The position numbers were made by a program, and so were the translations under genes. Shown here piece after piece: positions 6,280 to 15,339 of a DNA stretch of 64,000 nucleotides; the stretch's first letter is position 1; every line of letters begins with the position of its first letter. The notes under the pieces are model-generated. The model had not been told where the DNA came from. It did not search any database and saw nothing but the letters and a program-made list of their open reading frames with translations. The DNA lies in assembly GCF_001279775.1 (NCBI RefSeq), contig NZ_LGDG01000017.1, forward strand, positions 92,719 through 156,718, written 5' to 3'. Source of the stretch: Streptomyces sp. MMG1533 (GTDB taxonomy: Bacteria > Actinomycetota > Actinomycetes > Streptomycetales > Streptomycetaceae).

Positions 6280-9006
6280 CTACTGGAACGGGAACGGCAG
6301 CGGCGGCCCCGGCTGCGCCTTCCCTCGCCAGTAGGCGATGTGGCGCTGGATGTCTAGAGTGTCGGGGTGGTCCGCACCGAGAACCCGTACTCGGTCGTCC
6401 AGCAGCTCTTCGAACGCGGCGGCGGCTCCGGCTGGGTCCCCCGCCTTCCCTCGCCATGAGGCGAGGTTGTGCCGGGTTCTGAGGGTGTCGGGATGGTCCG
6501 CACCGAGCACCCGCACCTGGTCGTCCAGCAACTCTTCGAACGCAGCGGCGGCCTCGGCTGCGTCCCCCGCCTTCCCCTGCCAGTAGGCGAGGTTGTACCG
6601 GGTGATGAGGGTGTCGGGGTGGTCGGGGCGCAGCATCCTTATTTGGTCTTCGAGTAGCTCTTCGAGGCCAGCGGCGGCTCCGGCTGCGTCCCCCGCCTCC
6701 CCCCGCATGTAGGCGAGGTCGTGCCGGGTGATGAGGGTGTCGGGGTGGTCGGGGCCTAGCACCCGCACCCGATCTTCGAGTAGCTCTTCGAGCGCAGCGG
6801 CGGCTCCGGCTGCATCCCCCGCCGTCCTCCGCCACGTGGCGAGGTTGTGCCGAGTGGTGAGGGTGCTGGGATGGTGCACACCGAGCACCCGCACCCTGTC
6901 TTCGAGTAGCTCTTCGAGCGCAGCGGCGGCTCCGGCTGCGTCCCCCGCCCTCCCCCGCCACGTGGCGAGGTTGTTCCGAGTGATGAGGGTGTCAGGGTGG
7001 TCCGCACCGAGCACCCGCACCTGGTCGTCCAGCAGTTCTTCGAGCACGGTCGCAGCGCCAGCAGCTTCCCCCGCTTGAGCCCGCCAGAAATTTATGTCAT
7101 GCCGGGTGCCCAGGGTGTCGGGGTGGTCAGGGCCTAGCACCCGCACCCGGTCCTCCAGCAGCTCTTCGAGCACGGTCGCAGCGCTGACTGCATCGCCCGC
7201 CCAACCCCGCCAGCGGGCGAGGTTGTGCCGGGTGTCCAGAGTGTCGGGGTGGTCGGGGCCCAGCACCCGCACCCGGTCCTCCAGCAGCTCGGCGGACGCG
7301 GTCGCCGCTTCAGCCGCCTCCCCCGCCCGGCCCCGCCAGAAGGCGAAGTCATGCCGGGCAGCGAGGGTGTCGGGGTGGTCCTCTCCCAGGTCTTGGCGGG
7401 TGGTCTGTGCGAGGTGCTGGAAGTGGTCGCGGGCGGCGCTCGCCTGGCCGGACTCGCCGAGGCTACGGCCGACGCGATGCAGCACCTTATGCACGTTGGG
7501 CCAGTAGAGGGCGCCCTCGGTGCTGTTGGCAAGGGCGGCCGTGTTGACGCGCAGCATCTGGGCGAGGGCGGCATCGCGTTCGATTGCAGGCCAGGCGGCC
7601 ATGAGTGCGTCGGCGGCGGAGCGGGCGGTCTGGTCACGTTGGTGGCGTGTGAGGTTGTCCCGGGTGGCGCGCTGGATGAGCTGATGGACGCGGACGGCTT
7701 GGTGCGCGGTAGGAGAGTTGTGGTCGATGAGGCTGAGCCGGTGAAGGGCGCTCAGGGCTCGCTTGGCGTCCTCGGGGGAGACCTGGCCCGGTGCCGGGGC
7801 CTGATACGGGCCGGTGCGGGTGCGGTGTGCGGCGAGGTAGGCCAGTGTGGGCTGGCTGGTCAAGACCTCCTTGGGAATGCCGTTGGCATCAAGCAGGGAG
7901 GTCAGCTGGAGCAATGGGCGGGCCAGGCCGGCCGGGCGCAGGGCATCGGCGCGGTCTATGGACAAGGACCATGCAGCGGCCAGGGGGCGTTCCTGGTCGT
8001 CGGGCAGGGCATCGGGGGCCATCTCGGAGAGGGCGTTGGCCCGGTCGGCCAGCAGGCGGCGGTAGGTGGCCACGGTCTCGCCGGTGTCGATGATGTAGGC
8101 GCCGGCCTGCGCGAGGGCCAGGGGCAGGTATCCGAGATCGTCGGCCAGTGATGTCAGCTCGTCGGTGGATTCACAGGGGCCGGGCAGGGATGAGGTGAGG
8201 TAGGCGAGGGCTTCGTCCTTCGTGAACAGGCCGACCTCCACGGTGTGGCGACCGTGAGCGGCGAGGGCAGCATCCCGGCGGCGGGAAGTGACCAGGGTGC
8301 GGCCGTGGGGACTGGCGGGCGGCCACAGACCGCGCAGGTCAGCGGGGTCAGTGACGTCGTCCAGAACGATCAGCCACCGGCACGGCTTGGCTCCGGCCTT
8401 GGGGGTGAGCCAGGCTAGGAAGGAGCGGGCAGCCTTCTCTGGGTCGCTGGGGTCAGCCCGCCACAGCTCGACGCCAGCCTGGGCGTATTCGGTCACGATG
8501 AGGGAGCGGGCGCTCGCGGTGACCCACACCAGGACATCCAAGCCGCCGGTTTCAGCCGCGCGTTCCCATGCGGTGCGGGCGTATTCGGCGGCGAGCTGCG
8601 TCTTGCCCACCCCGCCCATGCCGGTCAGCACTGCGGTGCCGCTGCCGTTGATCCCTGTGTGCAGCCGATCTGCCAAAGCGCGGTGCTGGAAGGAACGGGC
8701 CACGGGCGGAATGAGTCCGACCTGGTGCGGCCAGAGGGCCGGTTCCGAGGGCGGGCGCTGCTGCATGGTCAGAGTGCCGATGTTCAGGTAACCGGTGTTG
8801 ACGACCCCGCCCCCACTGTTGGTCGCGTCCCCGGTGTCGGACAGGTGGACCGGGGCGTGGGGATCATCGTCGGGTCCGGGAGCCGGGCCCCGGTAGCCGG
8901 TTACCGCCATACCCCCGGATGCGGCAGTAGCGTCCCCGCTGCCGGTCACCGAGACCGCTGCATCGGCGGCGTCGGGGCCGTGTCGGCGCTTGTCTTCCTG
9001 GCCCAT
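6280..9006 (-). CDS. STAND NTPase: NB-ARC domain with C-terminal TPR array
   Basis: A 908-residue multidomain protein with a clear ribosome site (AGGAAATG) before ATG 9006. Residues 15-85 are a low-complexity Gly/Ala/Thr-rich leader with two motifs of the type TGxGDAT...GGxxxTGY. The NB-ARC ATPase follows: Walker A GMGGVGKTQ (129-137), Walker B LIVLDDV (212-218), an arginine-containing TSRRR and LPLAL (294-298). After a winged-helix/helical arm, residues 541-908 form nine 42-residue TPR-like units beginning DHPDTL. This is a signal-transduction ATPase of the kind used in bacterial defence and cell-death systems: the repeats sense a ligand and ATP drives oligomerisation. No recognised toxic effector domain is fused, so any effector would be the leader or the neighbouring membrane protein (inference). 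Confidence 0.85.
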   Translation of the reverse strand: MGQEDKRRHGPDAADAAVSVTGSGDATAASGGMAVTGYRGPAPGPDDDPHAPVHLSDTGDATNSGGGVVNTGYLNIGTLTMQQRPPSEPALWPHQVGLIPPVARSFQHRALADRLHTGINGSGTAVLTGMGGVGKTQLAAEYARTAWERAAETGGLDVLVWVTASARSLIVTEYAQAGVELWRADPSDPEKAARSFLAWLTPKAGAKPCRWLIVLDDVTDPADLRGLWPPASPHGRTLVTSRRRDAALAAHGRHTVEVGLFTKDEALAYLTSSLPGPCESTDELTSLADDLGYLPLALAQAGAYIIDTGETVATYRRLLADRANALSEMAPDALPDDQERPLAAAWSLSIDRADALRPAGLARPLLQLTSLLDANGIPKEVLTSQPTLAYLAAHRTRTGPYQAPAPGQVSPEDAKRALSALHRLSLIDHNSPTAHQAVRVHQLIQRATRDNLTRHQRDQTARSAADALMAAWPAIERDAALAQMLRVNTAALANSTEGALYWPNVHKVLHRVGRSLGESGQASAARDHFQHLAQTTRQDLGEDHPDTLAARHDFAFWRGRAGEAAEAATASAELLEDRVRVLGPDHPDTLDTRHNLARWRGWAGDAVSAATVLEELLEDRVRVLGPDHPDTLGTRHDINFWRAQAGEAAGAATVLEELLDDQVRVLGADHPDTLITRNNLATWRGRAGDAAGAAAALEELLEDRVRVLGVHHPSTLTTRHNLATWRRTAGDAAGAAAALEELLEDRVRVLGPDHPDTLITRHDLAYMRGEAGDAAGAAAGLEELLEDQIRMLRPDHPDTLITRYNLAYWQGKAGDAAEAAAAFEELLDDQVRVLGADHPDTLRTRHNLASWRGKAGDPAGAAAAFEELLDDRVRVLGADHPDTLDIQRHIAYWRGKAQPGPPLPFPFQ
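6283..7386 (-). repeat. Nine tandem 126-bp units encoding TPR repeats
   Basis: Nine units of exactly 126 bp (42 codons; the last is partial) run head to tail inside the STAND gene. Neighbouring units are very similar at DNA level, especially around codons for GPDHPDTL and LEELLEDRVRVLG. Such an array can gain or lose units by recombination without breaking the frame. Confidence 0.85.
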
Positions 9007-9044
9007 GCGATCATTTCCTGCTCGTGCTGCAAGGGCTGGGCCGG

Positions 9045-9398
9045 TCAGCTGTAGTCGATGCCGCTGGTGGCGTCGCTGCCCTGGCCGGTGGCCGTGGCGT
9101 TCCCGGTCTGCTCCGCCCTGGCTGAACCGCTGCCGCGCCCCTGGGGACGTCTGATGCCCGAGGTGGCCTTACCTCCGTCGCGGGCGTCCACCTCTCCGGT
9201 GCGTTCCGCCGTGTCCTCCGTGCGGCGTTCCGGATGTTGAAACAAGGCCCAGACCAATGCCGCGATGGCGACGGCGGCTTGGATGGAGGCCCCGGCCATC
9301 TGTCCCGCATCAGGACTGCTCAGCAGCCAGATCAGCGGCGTGGACGCGATTCCTGCCGCCGCCAGCACGATGATCGTGATCTTCCACCCCTGCGTCAT
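9045..9398 (-). CDS. Small two-helix membrane protein paired with the STAND NTPase
   Basis: A 117-residue protein from ATG 9398, with AGAAGGGAG upstream; a longer frame to 9470 lacks support. Two hydrophobic helices span about residues 5-26 (ITIIVLAAAGIASTPLIWLL) and 36-53 (ASIQAAVAIAALVWALF), followed by a charged linker and a Gly/Ala/Thr-rich tail, TGNATATGQGSDATSGI. The tail resembles the leader of the NTPase encoded 38 bp downstream, so the two are probably one operon and may interact through this shared sequence. A membrane effector role is an inference. I know no named family for it. Confidence 0.65.
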   Translation of the reverse strand: MTQGWKITIIVLAAAGIASTPLIWLLSSPDAGQMAGASIQAAVAIAALVWALFQHPERRTEDTAERTGEVDARDGGKATSGIRRPQGRGSGSARAEQTGNATATGQGSDATSGIDYS

Positions 9399-9683
9399 GC
9401 CAGGCTCCCTTCTCGCCTGCGGGTATGCCCGCCGATCAGCTGACGGGACGGGTCTACCCTTCCCTTCCAATTTCGCAGCAATACCGCTTAATGCGCAAAG
9501 CGCCTCAGCCCTTTCGGCCCCGCAGTCCTAGACCAGACACCAGTCGCAAAGTAGCGGGGTAGATCATGTGCTTGCCGCCATGGCTGCCTCCTCGTCGTGT
9601 TCACGCCAATTTCAGGGCCACCATGCAGCGGACTTGATCTGTCAGGATGCGGACAACGGACAGCTCAATACCCTGTCCATAAG

Positions 9684-10202
9684 CTGGCGGCCAACCCCTG
9701 CCCGTGCGGCCGCTTCTCCCGGACGGACGACCTGTGCGAGTGTCCGCCCTCCTCGATCCGGCGCTACCAGGCCAGGCTGTCCGGCCCCCTGCTGGACCGG
9801 GTCGACCTGCGCGTCGAGGTGGACCGGGTCACGCGCGCCCAGCTGACCCAGCGCGGTGCCCCAGGCGAGTCCACGGCCACGGTGGCCGACCGGGTCCGGG
9901 AGGCCAGGGAACGAGCGGGGGCCCGGTTGGCCGGCACCCCGTGGCGTACGAACAGCGAGGTCCCCGGACGCGAGCTGCGCAGCCGCTGGCATGCCGTATC
10001 CGGTGCCATGGACGACGCGGAGCGGAACCTGGAGCGGGGCGTGCTGACGGCTCGCGGGATCGACCGTGTGCTGCGCGTGGCCTGGACCGTCGCCGACCTC
10101 GTCGGTCACGACCGTCCCGACGCGACGGACGTCGCCCTGGCGCTGCAACTGCGCACGGGAGTGCCACGGGGCGTCCCGATGGCCATCGGAGCGCTGACGT
10201 GA
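9684..10202 (+). pseudogene. comM: 3' remnant of comM/yifB (Mg-chelatase-like AAA ATPase)
   Basis: Only the C-terminal third remains, about 172 residues: LAANPCPCGRFSRTDDLCECPPSSIRRYQARLSGPLLDRVDLRVEVDRV, then the Mg_chelatase C-terminal helical domain up to the stop at 10200-10202. ComM (about 500 residues) is a hexameric helicase-like ATPase that promotes branch migration during DNA uptake. The N-terminal protease-like fold and the Walker motifs are missing, and the sequence upstream of 9684 is unrelated in all frames, so the gene was split by insertion or deletion. The neighbouring order comM-dprA is the normal one, and the stop overlaps dprA by 4 bp (GTGA). Confidence 0.85.
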
Positions 10203-11359
10203 GCGTCGGCGAGGATCCGGCCGGCGAACTGATCGGGCGGGTCTTTCTCGCTCGGGTCATCGAACCCGGTGACGAGGTCGCCGGGCGGTGGGTGCGGGAG
10301 TACGGGGTGGGGGAGGTGGTCCGGCGGTTGCGGGACGGTGGGGTCCCGTTGCCCGGAGTGGGTGACAAGCGGTGGGCCGGGTTGCTCGCCAGGGTCGCGG
10401 CGGCCGAGCCCGCGCGGGATCTCGCCGTCGCGCGGGAAGCGGGCGTGCGGTTCGTGGGCCCGGGCGACGCCGAGTGGCCGGGACAGCTCGACGACCTGGG
10501 GGACGCACGCCCCCTGGGTCTGTGGGTGCGCGGAAGGCCCAGTCTGCGGATGTGGGCGCTGAGGTCGGTGGCCGTCGTGGGCGCCCGCGCCTGCACCGAG
10601 TACGGCGCGCACATGGCGGCCACTCTCGCCGCAGACCTCGCCGAACGCGGCTGGGTCGTGGTGTCCGGCGGTGCCTACGGGGTCGACGGCGCCGCCCACC
10701 GCGGTGCTCTCGGCGCCGGCGGCGCCACCGTCGCCGTACTCGCCTGCGGAGTGGACCGGCCCTATCCGCGCGGACACACCCAGTTGATCACCAGGATCGC
10801 GGAACAGGGGCTGGTGATCGGGGAGTTGCCGCCCGGCGATCACCCGACGCCGAGCAGATTCGTGCTGCGCAACCGGGTGATCGCCGCGCTCACCCGGGGC
10901 ACGGTCGTCGTCGAGGCCGCCCATCGCAGCGGTTCGCTGGTCACGGCACGTGCGGCACAGCGTCTGGGCCGCCACACCATGGGCGTGCCCGGGCCTGCCA
11001 CCAGCGGCCTCTCCGCCGGTGTGCACGAGCTGCTGCGCGGGGAGGCGATGCTGGTCACGGACGCCGCGGAAGTCGTCGAACTCGTCGGCGACATGGGGGA
11101 GCTGGCCCCGGACCGGCGCGGGCCCGTGCTACCGCGTGATCTCCTCGACGCCGCCGCCCGGCGGGTCCTGGCGGCACTGCCCGGGCGTCGCGCGGCGACA
11201 CCGGACGAGATCGCGCGCGGCGCGCTGACGACCAGGGACGACGCGATCGCGAGGCTGTACGAGCTCCGATCACTTGGTTACGTCGAACGACACGGCGACG
11301 GCTGGAAGTTGACACGCCAGGCAATGATCTCCGTGGGCGGTGGTGGACGCGGGCGTTGA
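10199..11359 (+). CDS. dprA: DNA-processing protein DprA
   Basis: A 386-residue DprA/Smf protein from GTG 10199, which overlaps the comM stop as GTGA; the longer open frame before it is antisense noise over comM. It has an N-terminal SAM-like helical region, then the Rossmann-like core: VAVVGARACTEYG, SGGAYGVDGAAHRGAL, VLACGVDRPYPRGH, ELPPGDHPTPSRFVLRNRVIAALTRGTVVVEA. A C-terminal winged-helix (RRAATPDEIARGALTTRDDAIARLYELRSLGYV) follows. DprA loads RecA onto incoming single-stranded DNA in competent bacteria; its role in Streptomyces is less clear. Because comM upstream is broken, expression now depends on a promoter or readthrough from the island side. Confidence 0.93.
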   Translation: MSVGEDPAGELIGRVFLARVIEPGDEVAGRWVREYGVGEVVRRLRDGGVPLPGVGDKRWAGLLARVAAAEPARDLAVAREAGVRFVGPGDAEWPGQLDDLGDARPLGLWVRGRPSLRMWALRSVAVVGARACTEYGAHMAATLAADLAERGWVVVSGGAYGVDGAAHRGALGAGGATVAVLACGVDRPYPRGHTQLITRIAEQGLVIGELPPGDHPTPSRFVLRNRVIAALTRGTVVVEAAHRSGSLVTARAAQRLGRHTMGVPGPATSGLSAGVHELLRGEAMLVTDAAEVVELVGDMGELAPDRRGPVLPRDLLDAAARRVLAALPGRRAATPDEIARGALTTRDDAIARLYELRSLGYVERHGDGWKLTRQAMISVGGGGRGR

Positions 11360-11641
11360 CCGAGCGTGTTCGGCCGTCCGGGGGAACCCTGACGCCCTTG
11401 GGAATTCCCGCAGTTGGCGCAATTCGATGATCACGTAGAGCGACGGGTGTGACTCGGTGGGGCGTCCAGCGGAACGTATCTGCGCATGGTCCGAGCCACG
11501 CCCTTCGCGCACCGCGACACTTCAGTCACGCTACGCTCACGTGGATTCCCCCACAGACAGGCGACTCGGCATCACAACGACATCAGTCCGACAGCTCCCC
11601 CAGGCATCCCCACTTCACGGCAGAACGGCACAAGGCGACGA

Positions 11642-12484
11642 ATGCCCCAGCACACCTCCGGGTCCGACCGGGCGGCGATCCCCCCAGCCGCCCGTGACGG
11701 TGGCAGCGTGCGGCCGCCCGCTCCCTCGACGCTCGACGAGCTGTGGCGGTCGTACAAGGCGACGGGGGACGAGCGGCTGCGCGAGCAGCTGATCCTGCAC
11801 TACTCACCGCTCGTGAAGTACGTGGCGGGACGGGTGAGCGTCGGTCTGCCGCCCAATGTGGAGCAGGCGGACTTCGTGTCGTCGGGGGTCTTCGGGCTCA
11901 TCGACGCGATCGAGAAGTTCGACGTCGACCGGGAGATCAAGTTCGAGACGTACGCGATCACCCGGATCCGGGGCGCGATGATCGACGAGCTGCGGGCGCT
12001 GGACTGGATCCCGCGGTCCGTCCGGCAGAAGGCGCGCAACGTCGAGCGGGCGTACGCCACCCTGGAGGCGCGGCTGCGGCGGACACCGAGCGAGGGGGAG
12101 GTGGCCACCGAGATGGGCATCGCGGTCGACGAACTCCACGCCGTCTTCAGCCAGTTGTCGCTGGCGAACGTGGTGGCCCTGGAGGAGCTGCTGCACGTCG
12201 GCGGTGAGGGCGGTGACCGGTTGAGCCTCATGGACACGCTGGAGGACACCGCCGCGGACAATCCGGTGGAGGTGGCCGAGGACCGGGAGCTGCGGCGGTT
12301 CCTGGCGCGGGCGATCAACACGTTGCCCGAGCGGGAGAAGACCGTGGTCACCCTCTACTACTACGAGGGCCTCACGCTCGCCGAGATCGGGAACGTGCTG
12401 GGTGTGACGGAGAGCCGGGTGAGCCAGATCCACACCAAGTCCGTGCTCCAGTTGCGGGCCAAGCTGGCGAGTTTCGGTCGCTGA
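11642..12484 (+). CDS. whiG: Sporulation sigma factor WhiG (sigma-28/FliA type)
   Basis: A 280-residue sigma factor from ATG 11642 with AAGGCGACG upstream. The Ser/Pro-rich N-terminus (about 30 residues) precedes region 2 ([21 protein letters not shown] through [14 protein letters not shown] [35 protein letters not shown]), region 3, and region 4 ([41 protein letters not shown]). WhiG commits aerial hyphae to spore formation by transcribing whiH and whiI, and is held inactive by the anti-sigma factor RsiG with cyclic di-GMP. Its position between dprA and a TetR gene matches the usual Streptomyces order. The 282-bp gap in front holds no feature that I can define. Confidence 0.95.
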   Translation: MPQHTSGSDRAAIPPAARDGGSVRPPAPSTLDELWRSYKATGDERLREQLILHYSPLVKYVAGRVSVGLPPNVEQADFVSSGVFGLIDAIEKFDVDREIKFETYAITRIRGAMIDELRALDWIPRSVRQKARNVERAYATLEARLRRTPSEGEVATEMGIAVDELHAVFSQLSLANVVALEELLHVGGEGGDRLSLMDTLEDTAADNPVEVAEDRELRRFLARAINTLPEREKTVVTLYYYEGLTLAEIGNVLGVTESRVSQIHTKSVLQLRAKLASFGR

Positions 12485-12543
12485 CGCGGCGAGGCGGTCG
12501 GAGCCACTCCCGTCGGCGGTGGTCCGTCCGTAGAGTGGTTGAC

Positions 12544-13125
12544 GTGCCAAGGATTCGAGCGGCCTCCGTGGCCGAGCACCGGTCGATGCAGCGAGCCGCC
12601 CTGCTGGATGCGGCTCGTTCCCTGTTGTCCGAGGGCGGGACGGAGGCGCTGACCTTCCCGGCTCTCGCCGAGCGGACGGGGCTTGCGCGGTCGTCCGTGT
12701 ACGAGTACTTCCGTTCGCGGGCCGCCGTGGTCGAGGAGTTGTGCGAGGTCGACTTTCCCGTCTGGGCGGCGGAGGTGTCGGCGGCGATGGAGCGGGCCGT
12801 GACGCCCGAGGGCAAGGTCGAGGCGTATGTGCGCCAGCAGCTGGCGCTCGTCGGAGACCGGCGCCACCGGGCGGTGGTGGCGATCTCCGCGAGTGAGCTG
12901 GACGCGGGCGCCCGGGAGAAGATCCGGGCCGCGCACGGGGGGCTCGTCGCGATGATCGTCGAGGCGTTGGGGGAGATGGGGCACGAGCAGCCTCGGATGG
13001 CGGCGATGCTGCTGCAGGGGGTTGTGGACGCGGCTGTGCGGCGGATTGAGCTGGGTGCCGCGGAGGAGCCTTCGGTGATTACGGAGGCGGCCGTGGGCAT
13101 GGCTCTGCGGGGTGTGCGGGGCTGA
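12544..13125 (+). CDS. TetR/AcrR-family transcriptional regulator
   Basis: A 193-residue regulator; GTG 12544 (MPRIRAASVAEHRSMQR) is preferred, GTG 12535 is three codons upstream. The N-terminal HTH is RAALLDAARSLLSEGGTEALTFPALAERTGLARSSVYEYFRSRAAVVEELC, typical of TetR. The C-terminal ligand domain includes VEAYVRQQLALVGDRRHRAVVAISASEL and a final helical pair. It lies 59 bp after whiG on the same strand and is a constant neighbour of whiG in the genus. Target and ligand are unknown. Confidence 0.88.
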   Translation: MPRIRAASVAEHRSMQRAALLDAARSLLSEGGTEALTFPALAERTGLARSSVYEYFRSRAAVVEELCEVDFPVWAAEVSAAMERAVTPEGKVEAYVRQQLALVGDRRHRAVVAISASELDAGAREKIRAAHGGLVAMIVEALGEMGHEQPRMAAMLLQGVVDAAVRRIELGAAEEPSVITEAAVGMALRGVRG

Positions 13126-13418
13126 CGTCCGCTGCGGCCGGGGTGGGCCGTGCAGTGCGGCGCCGGCGGCTGCCGCGCCTCTTCGGGTCGGGTGCCGCCC
13201 CAGCCGCACGTTTGCCCACCGCTGAGGCCTGTCCGGCGGATCAGGTCGCAGGAATTCGGCGGTGCCTCGTCGACGCAGGTGAGCGGGGCCATGGGGGAGC
13301 GTCGAGCTGCAAGGCGGAGGAGGGCGTCGACGCGATGGGGGAGTCGGCAACCGACGGCAACGCCGCAGATCGGCGTGCCGGGCCCCGCGTCTGCGGCATG
13401 ATCCGCCGGGCAGCACAC

Positions 13419-14015
13419 CTAGGACGACGGCGGAGGCAACGGCACTCCCAGCACCGGCAGCAGTCTCGACGGTGCCCTGCGCAGCAGCCACGGAGGCAGC
13501 AAGGAGAGCGGGTCGAGGTAGGTCTCGCCCCTCCGCAGACCCCAGTGCACGCACGTACTCGTGCAGTGCGAGCCCGTCGGCTCCACCGTGCCCACCACCT
13601 CGCCCGCCGCCACCTCGTCCCCCTCCCTCACGGACGCCCGTACCGGCTCGTACGTCGTGCGGAGGGGCGGGTCGCCCGTTCCCGGCAGTTCCACCGAGAC
13701 GACCCCCTTGCCCGCCACCCGGCCCGCGAAGGACACCCGGCCCGCCGCGACGGCTCGTACTGGTGTGCCGGGAGCGGCCGCCAGGTCGATACCTCGGTGG
13801 CCGCGGCCGTACGGTGTCGCGGGGGGTTCCCAGCCGCGCAGGACCGGTGGGCGGGTGCCCACGGGCCAGGTGCGGCCGAGGGGCGGGACGGAGGTGTCCG
13901 TGGCCGCCGGGCCGAAAGGGATCGGCCGGCTGTTCGGCGGGGCGCAGGTCAGCACCGTCGCCGTCAGAAGTAACAGCAATCCCGTCCACGTACCCGCACA
14001 TCGCATCGCTCGCAT
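13419..14015 (-). CDS. M23-family (LytM-type) peptidase, secreted, with altered active-site motif
   Basis: About 198 residues from ATG 14015; GTG 14045 upstream and an internal ATG are alternatives. A signal peptide ([16 protein letters not shown]) precedes a lysostaphin/LytM domain: [66 protein letters not shown]. The first zinc motif HxxxD (HRGID) is intact. The second motif, normally HxH, reads CVH, so the first, catalytic His is replaced by Cys. The protein may therefore bind peptidoglycan or regulate rather than cut. It is convergent with the TetR gene and divergent from rpsB. Confidence 0.85.
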   Translation of the reverse strand: MRAMRCAGTWTGLLLLLTATVLTCAPPNSRPIPFGPAATDTSVPPLGRTWPVGTRPPVLRGWEPPATPYGRGHRGIDLAAAPGTPVRAVAAGRVSFAGRVAGKGVVSVELPGTGDPPLRTTYEPVRASVREGDEVAAGEVVGTVEPTGSHCTSTCVHWGLRRGETYLDPLSLLPPWLLRRAPSRLLPVLGVPLPPPSS

Positions 14016-14232
14016 GCGAGAACCGTCCCGCACCCGCCCGATCACGGTCGGGACCTGTGGAGTACTTCCCGGTTGTGGACAGCGGCGTCACCCGCTGCCT
14101 CGCGGGTCCCGTACACTTCTTCTGGCGATCCGGGTCACCGGGTCGACTTCGCACGCCCCGACATCAGGCCATCAAACAGCCGGTGTCAGCGCCTCTCGGT
14201 CCCTAGCGGCAAGGCGCATCGCGGGCGTCAGG

Positions 14233-14255
14233 CGCGGGTACCGCCGGTACCCGCG
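14233..14255 (+). promoter_or_regulatory. Hairpin in the rpsB leader
   Basis: CGCGGGTACC, a 3-nt loop and GGTACCCGCG form a perfect 10-bp stem 30 bp before the rpsB start, leaving the AAGGAG ribosome site just outside. It might be a translational control element for S2, but this is inferred from position only. Confidence 0.35.
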
Positions 14256-14285
14256 GCACAACCGAGAAACTCAAGGAGAACGGCC

Positions 14286-15242
14286 ATGGCCGTCGTCACG
14301 ATGCGGGAGCTGCTGGAAAGCGGCGTCCACTTCGGTCACCAGACCCGTCGTTGGAACCCGAAGATGAAGCGCTTCATCTTCACGGAGCGCAACGGCATCT
14401 ACATCATCGACCTGCTCCAGTCGCTGTCGTACATCGACCGCGCCTACGAGTTCGTCAAGGAGACCGTGGCCCACGGCGGCACGGTCATGTTCGTCGGCAC
14501 GAAGAAGCAGGCGCAGGAGGCCATCGCCGAGCAGGCCACCCGCGTCGGCATGCCCTACGTCAACCAGCGCTGGCTGGGCGGCATGCTCACCAACTTCTCG
14601 ACCGTCTACAAGCGTCTGCAGCGCCTCAAGGAGCTCGAGCAGATCGACTTCGAGGACGTCGCCGCGTCCGGTCTGACCAAGAAGGAGCTTCTCGTGCTCT
14701 CGCGCGAGAAGGCCAAGCTGGAGAAGACCCTCGGTGGTATCCGCGAGATGCAGAAGGTGCCCAGCGCCGTCTGGATCGTGGACACCAAGAAGGAGCACAT
14801 CGCGGTCGGTGAGGCCCGGAAGCTCAACATCCCGGTCGTCGCCATCCTCGACACCAACTGCGACCCCGACGAGGTCGACTACAAGATCCCGGGCAACGAC
14901 GACGCGATCCGCTCCGTCACGCTGCTCACCCGTGTGATCGCGGACGCGGTCGCCGAGGGCCTCATCTCCCGCTCCGGTGTCGCCACCGAGGGCAAGGGCG
15001 ACAAGGCCGCGGGCGAGCCGCTGGCCGCGTGGGAGCGCGACCTGCTCGAGGGCGAGAAGAAGGCCGACGAGGCCGAGGCCCCCGCTGCTGAGGCTCCCGC
15101 TGCTGAGGCTCCGGCTGCCGAGGCTGCCGCCGAGGCCCCCGCCGCTGAGGCTCCGGCCGAGGCCGCTGCTGAGGCTCCGGCCGAGGCTGCCGCCGAAGCC
15201 CCCGCCGCCGAGGCCCCCGCCGCGGACGCCGAGCAGGCCTGA
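14286..15242 (+). CDS. rpsB: 30S ribosomal protein S2
   Basis: A 318-residue S2 from ATG 14286 with CAAGGAGAACGGCC just upstream. The first 240 residues are canonical ([80 protein letters not shown]). The remaining roughly 60 residues are an Ala/Glu/Pro tail built from [16 protein letters not shown] units, an extension common in Streptomyces and of unknown role. S2 joins the head of the 30S subunit late in assembly. It heads the rpsB-tsf-pyrH-frr-cdsA cluster. Confidence 0.98.
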   Translation: MAVVTMRELLESGVHFGHQTRRWNPKMKRFIFTERNGIYIIDLLQSLSYIDRAYEFVKETVAHGGTVMFVGTKKQAQEAIAEQATRVGMPYVNQRWLGGMLTNFSTVYKRLQRLKELEQIDFEDVAASGLTKKELLVLSREKAKLEKTLGGIREMQKVPSAVWIVDTKKEHIAVGEARKLNIPVVAILDTNCDPDEVDYKIPGNDDAIRSVTLLTRVIADAVAEGLISRSGVATEGKGDKAAGEPLAAWERDLLEGEKKADEAEAPAAEAPAAEAPAAEAAAEAPAAEAPAEAAAEAPAEAAAEAPAAEAPAADAEQA

Positions 15243-15264
15243 CCCCTCACCATCTTCGGGTTCT

Positions 15265-15297
15265 GGACGGCGGGGGCCCACGAAGCCCCCGCCGTCC
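15265..15297 (+). terminator. Strong hairpin between rpsB and tsf
   Basis: GGACGGCGGGGGC and GCCCCCGCCGTCC pair over 13 bp around a 7-nt loop, 22 bp after the rpsB stop. There is no T-run. It probably attenuates readthrough so that rpsB mRNA is made in excess over tsf, or stabilises the rpsB 3' end. Confidence 0.8.
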
Positions 15298-15339
15298 GGC
15301 GCCCGTAGATCTTCGGACTTCGAGAGAGATTCCAGAATC

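Larger units (their letters stand above)
1..9683. mobile_element. Right part of a genomic island inserted in comM (inferred)
   Basis: Everything left of 9684 is accessory cargo: a nuclease-like protein, XRE regulator, helicase, STAND NTPase, RelE-like protein and a decayed gene. At 9684 the sequence changes abruptly into the middle of the conserved comM (yifB) reading frame at its LAANPCPCG motif, with no start codon or N-terminal domains. That is what the right junction of an insertion in comM would look like. No integrase, transposase or terminal repeat is visible, and the left junction lies outside the window, so the kind of element is unknown. Confidence 0.5.

Noticed and set aside
12361..14154. 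Long open frame of almost 600 codons on the minus strand over whiG, the TetR gene and the M23 gene
   Set aside because: It is an artefact of high GC: it lies antisense to recognisable genes and its translation is Arg/Pro-rich without domains.
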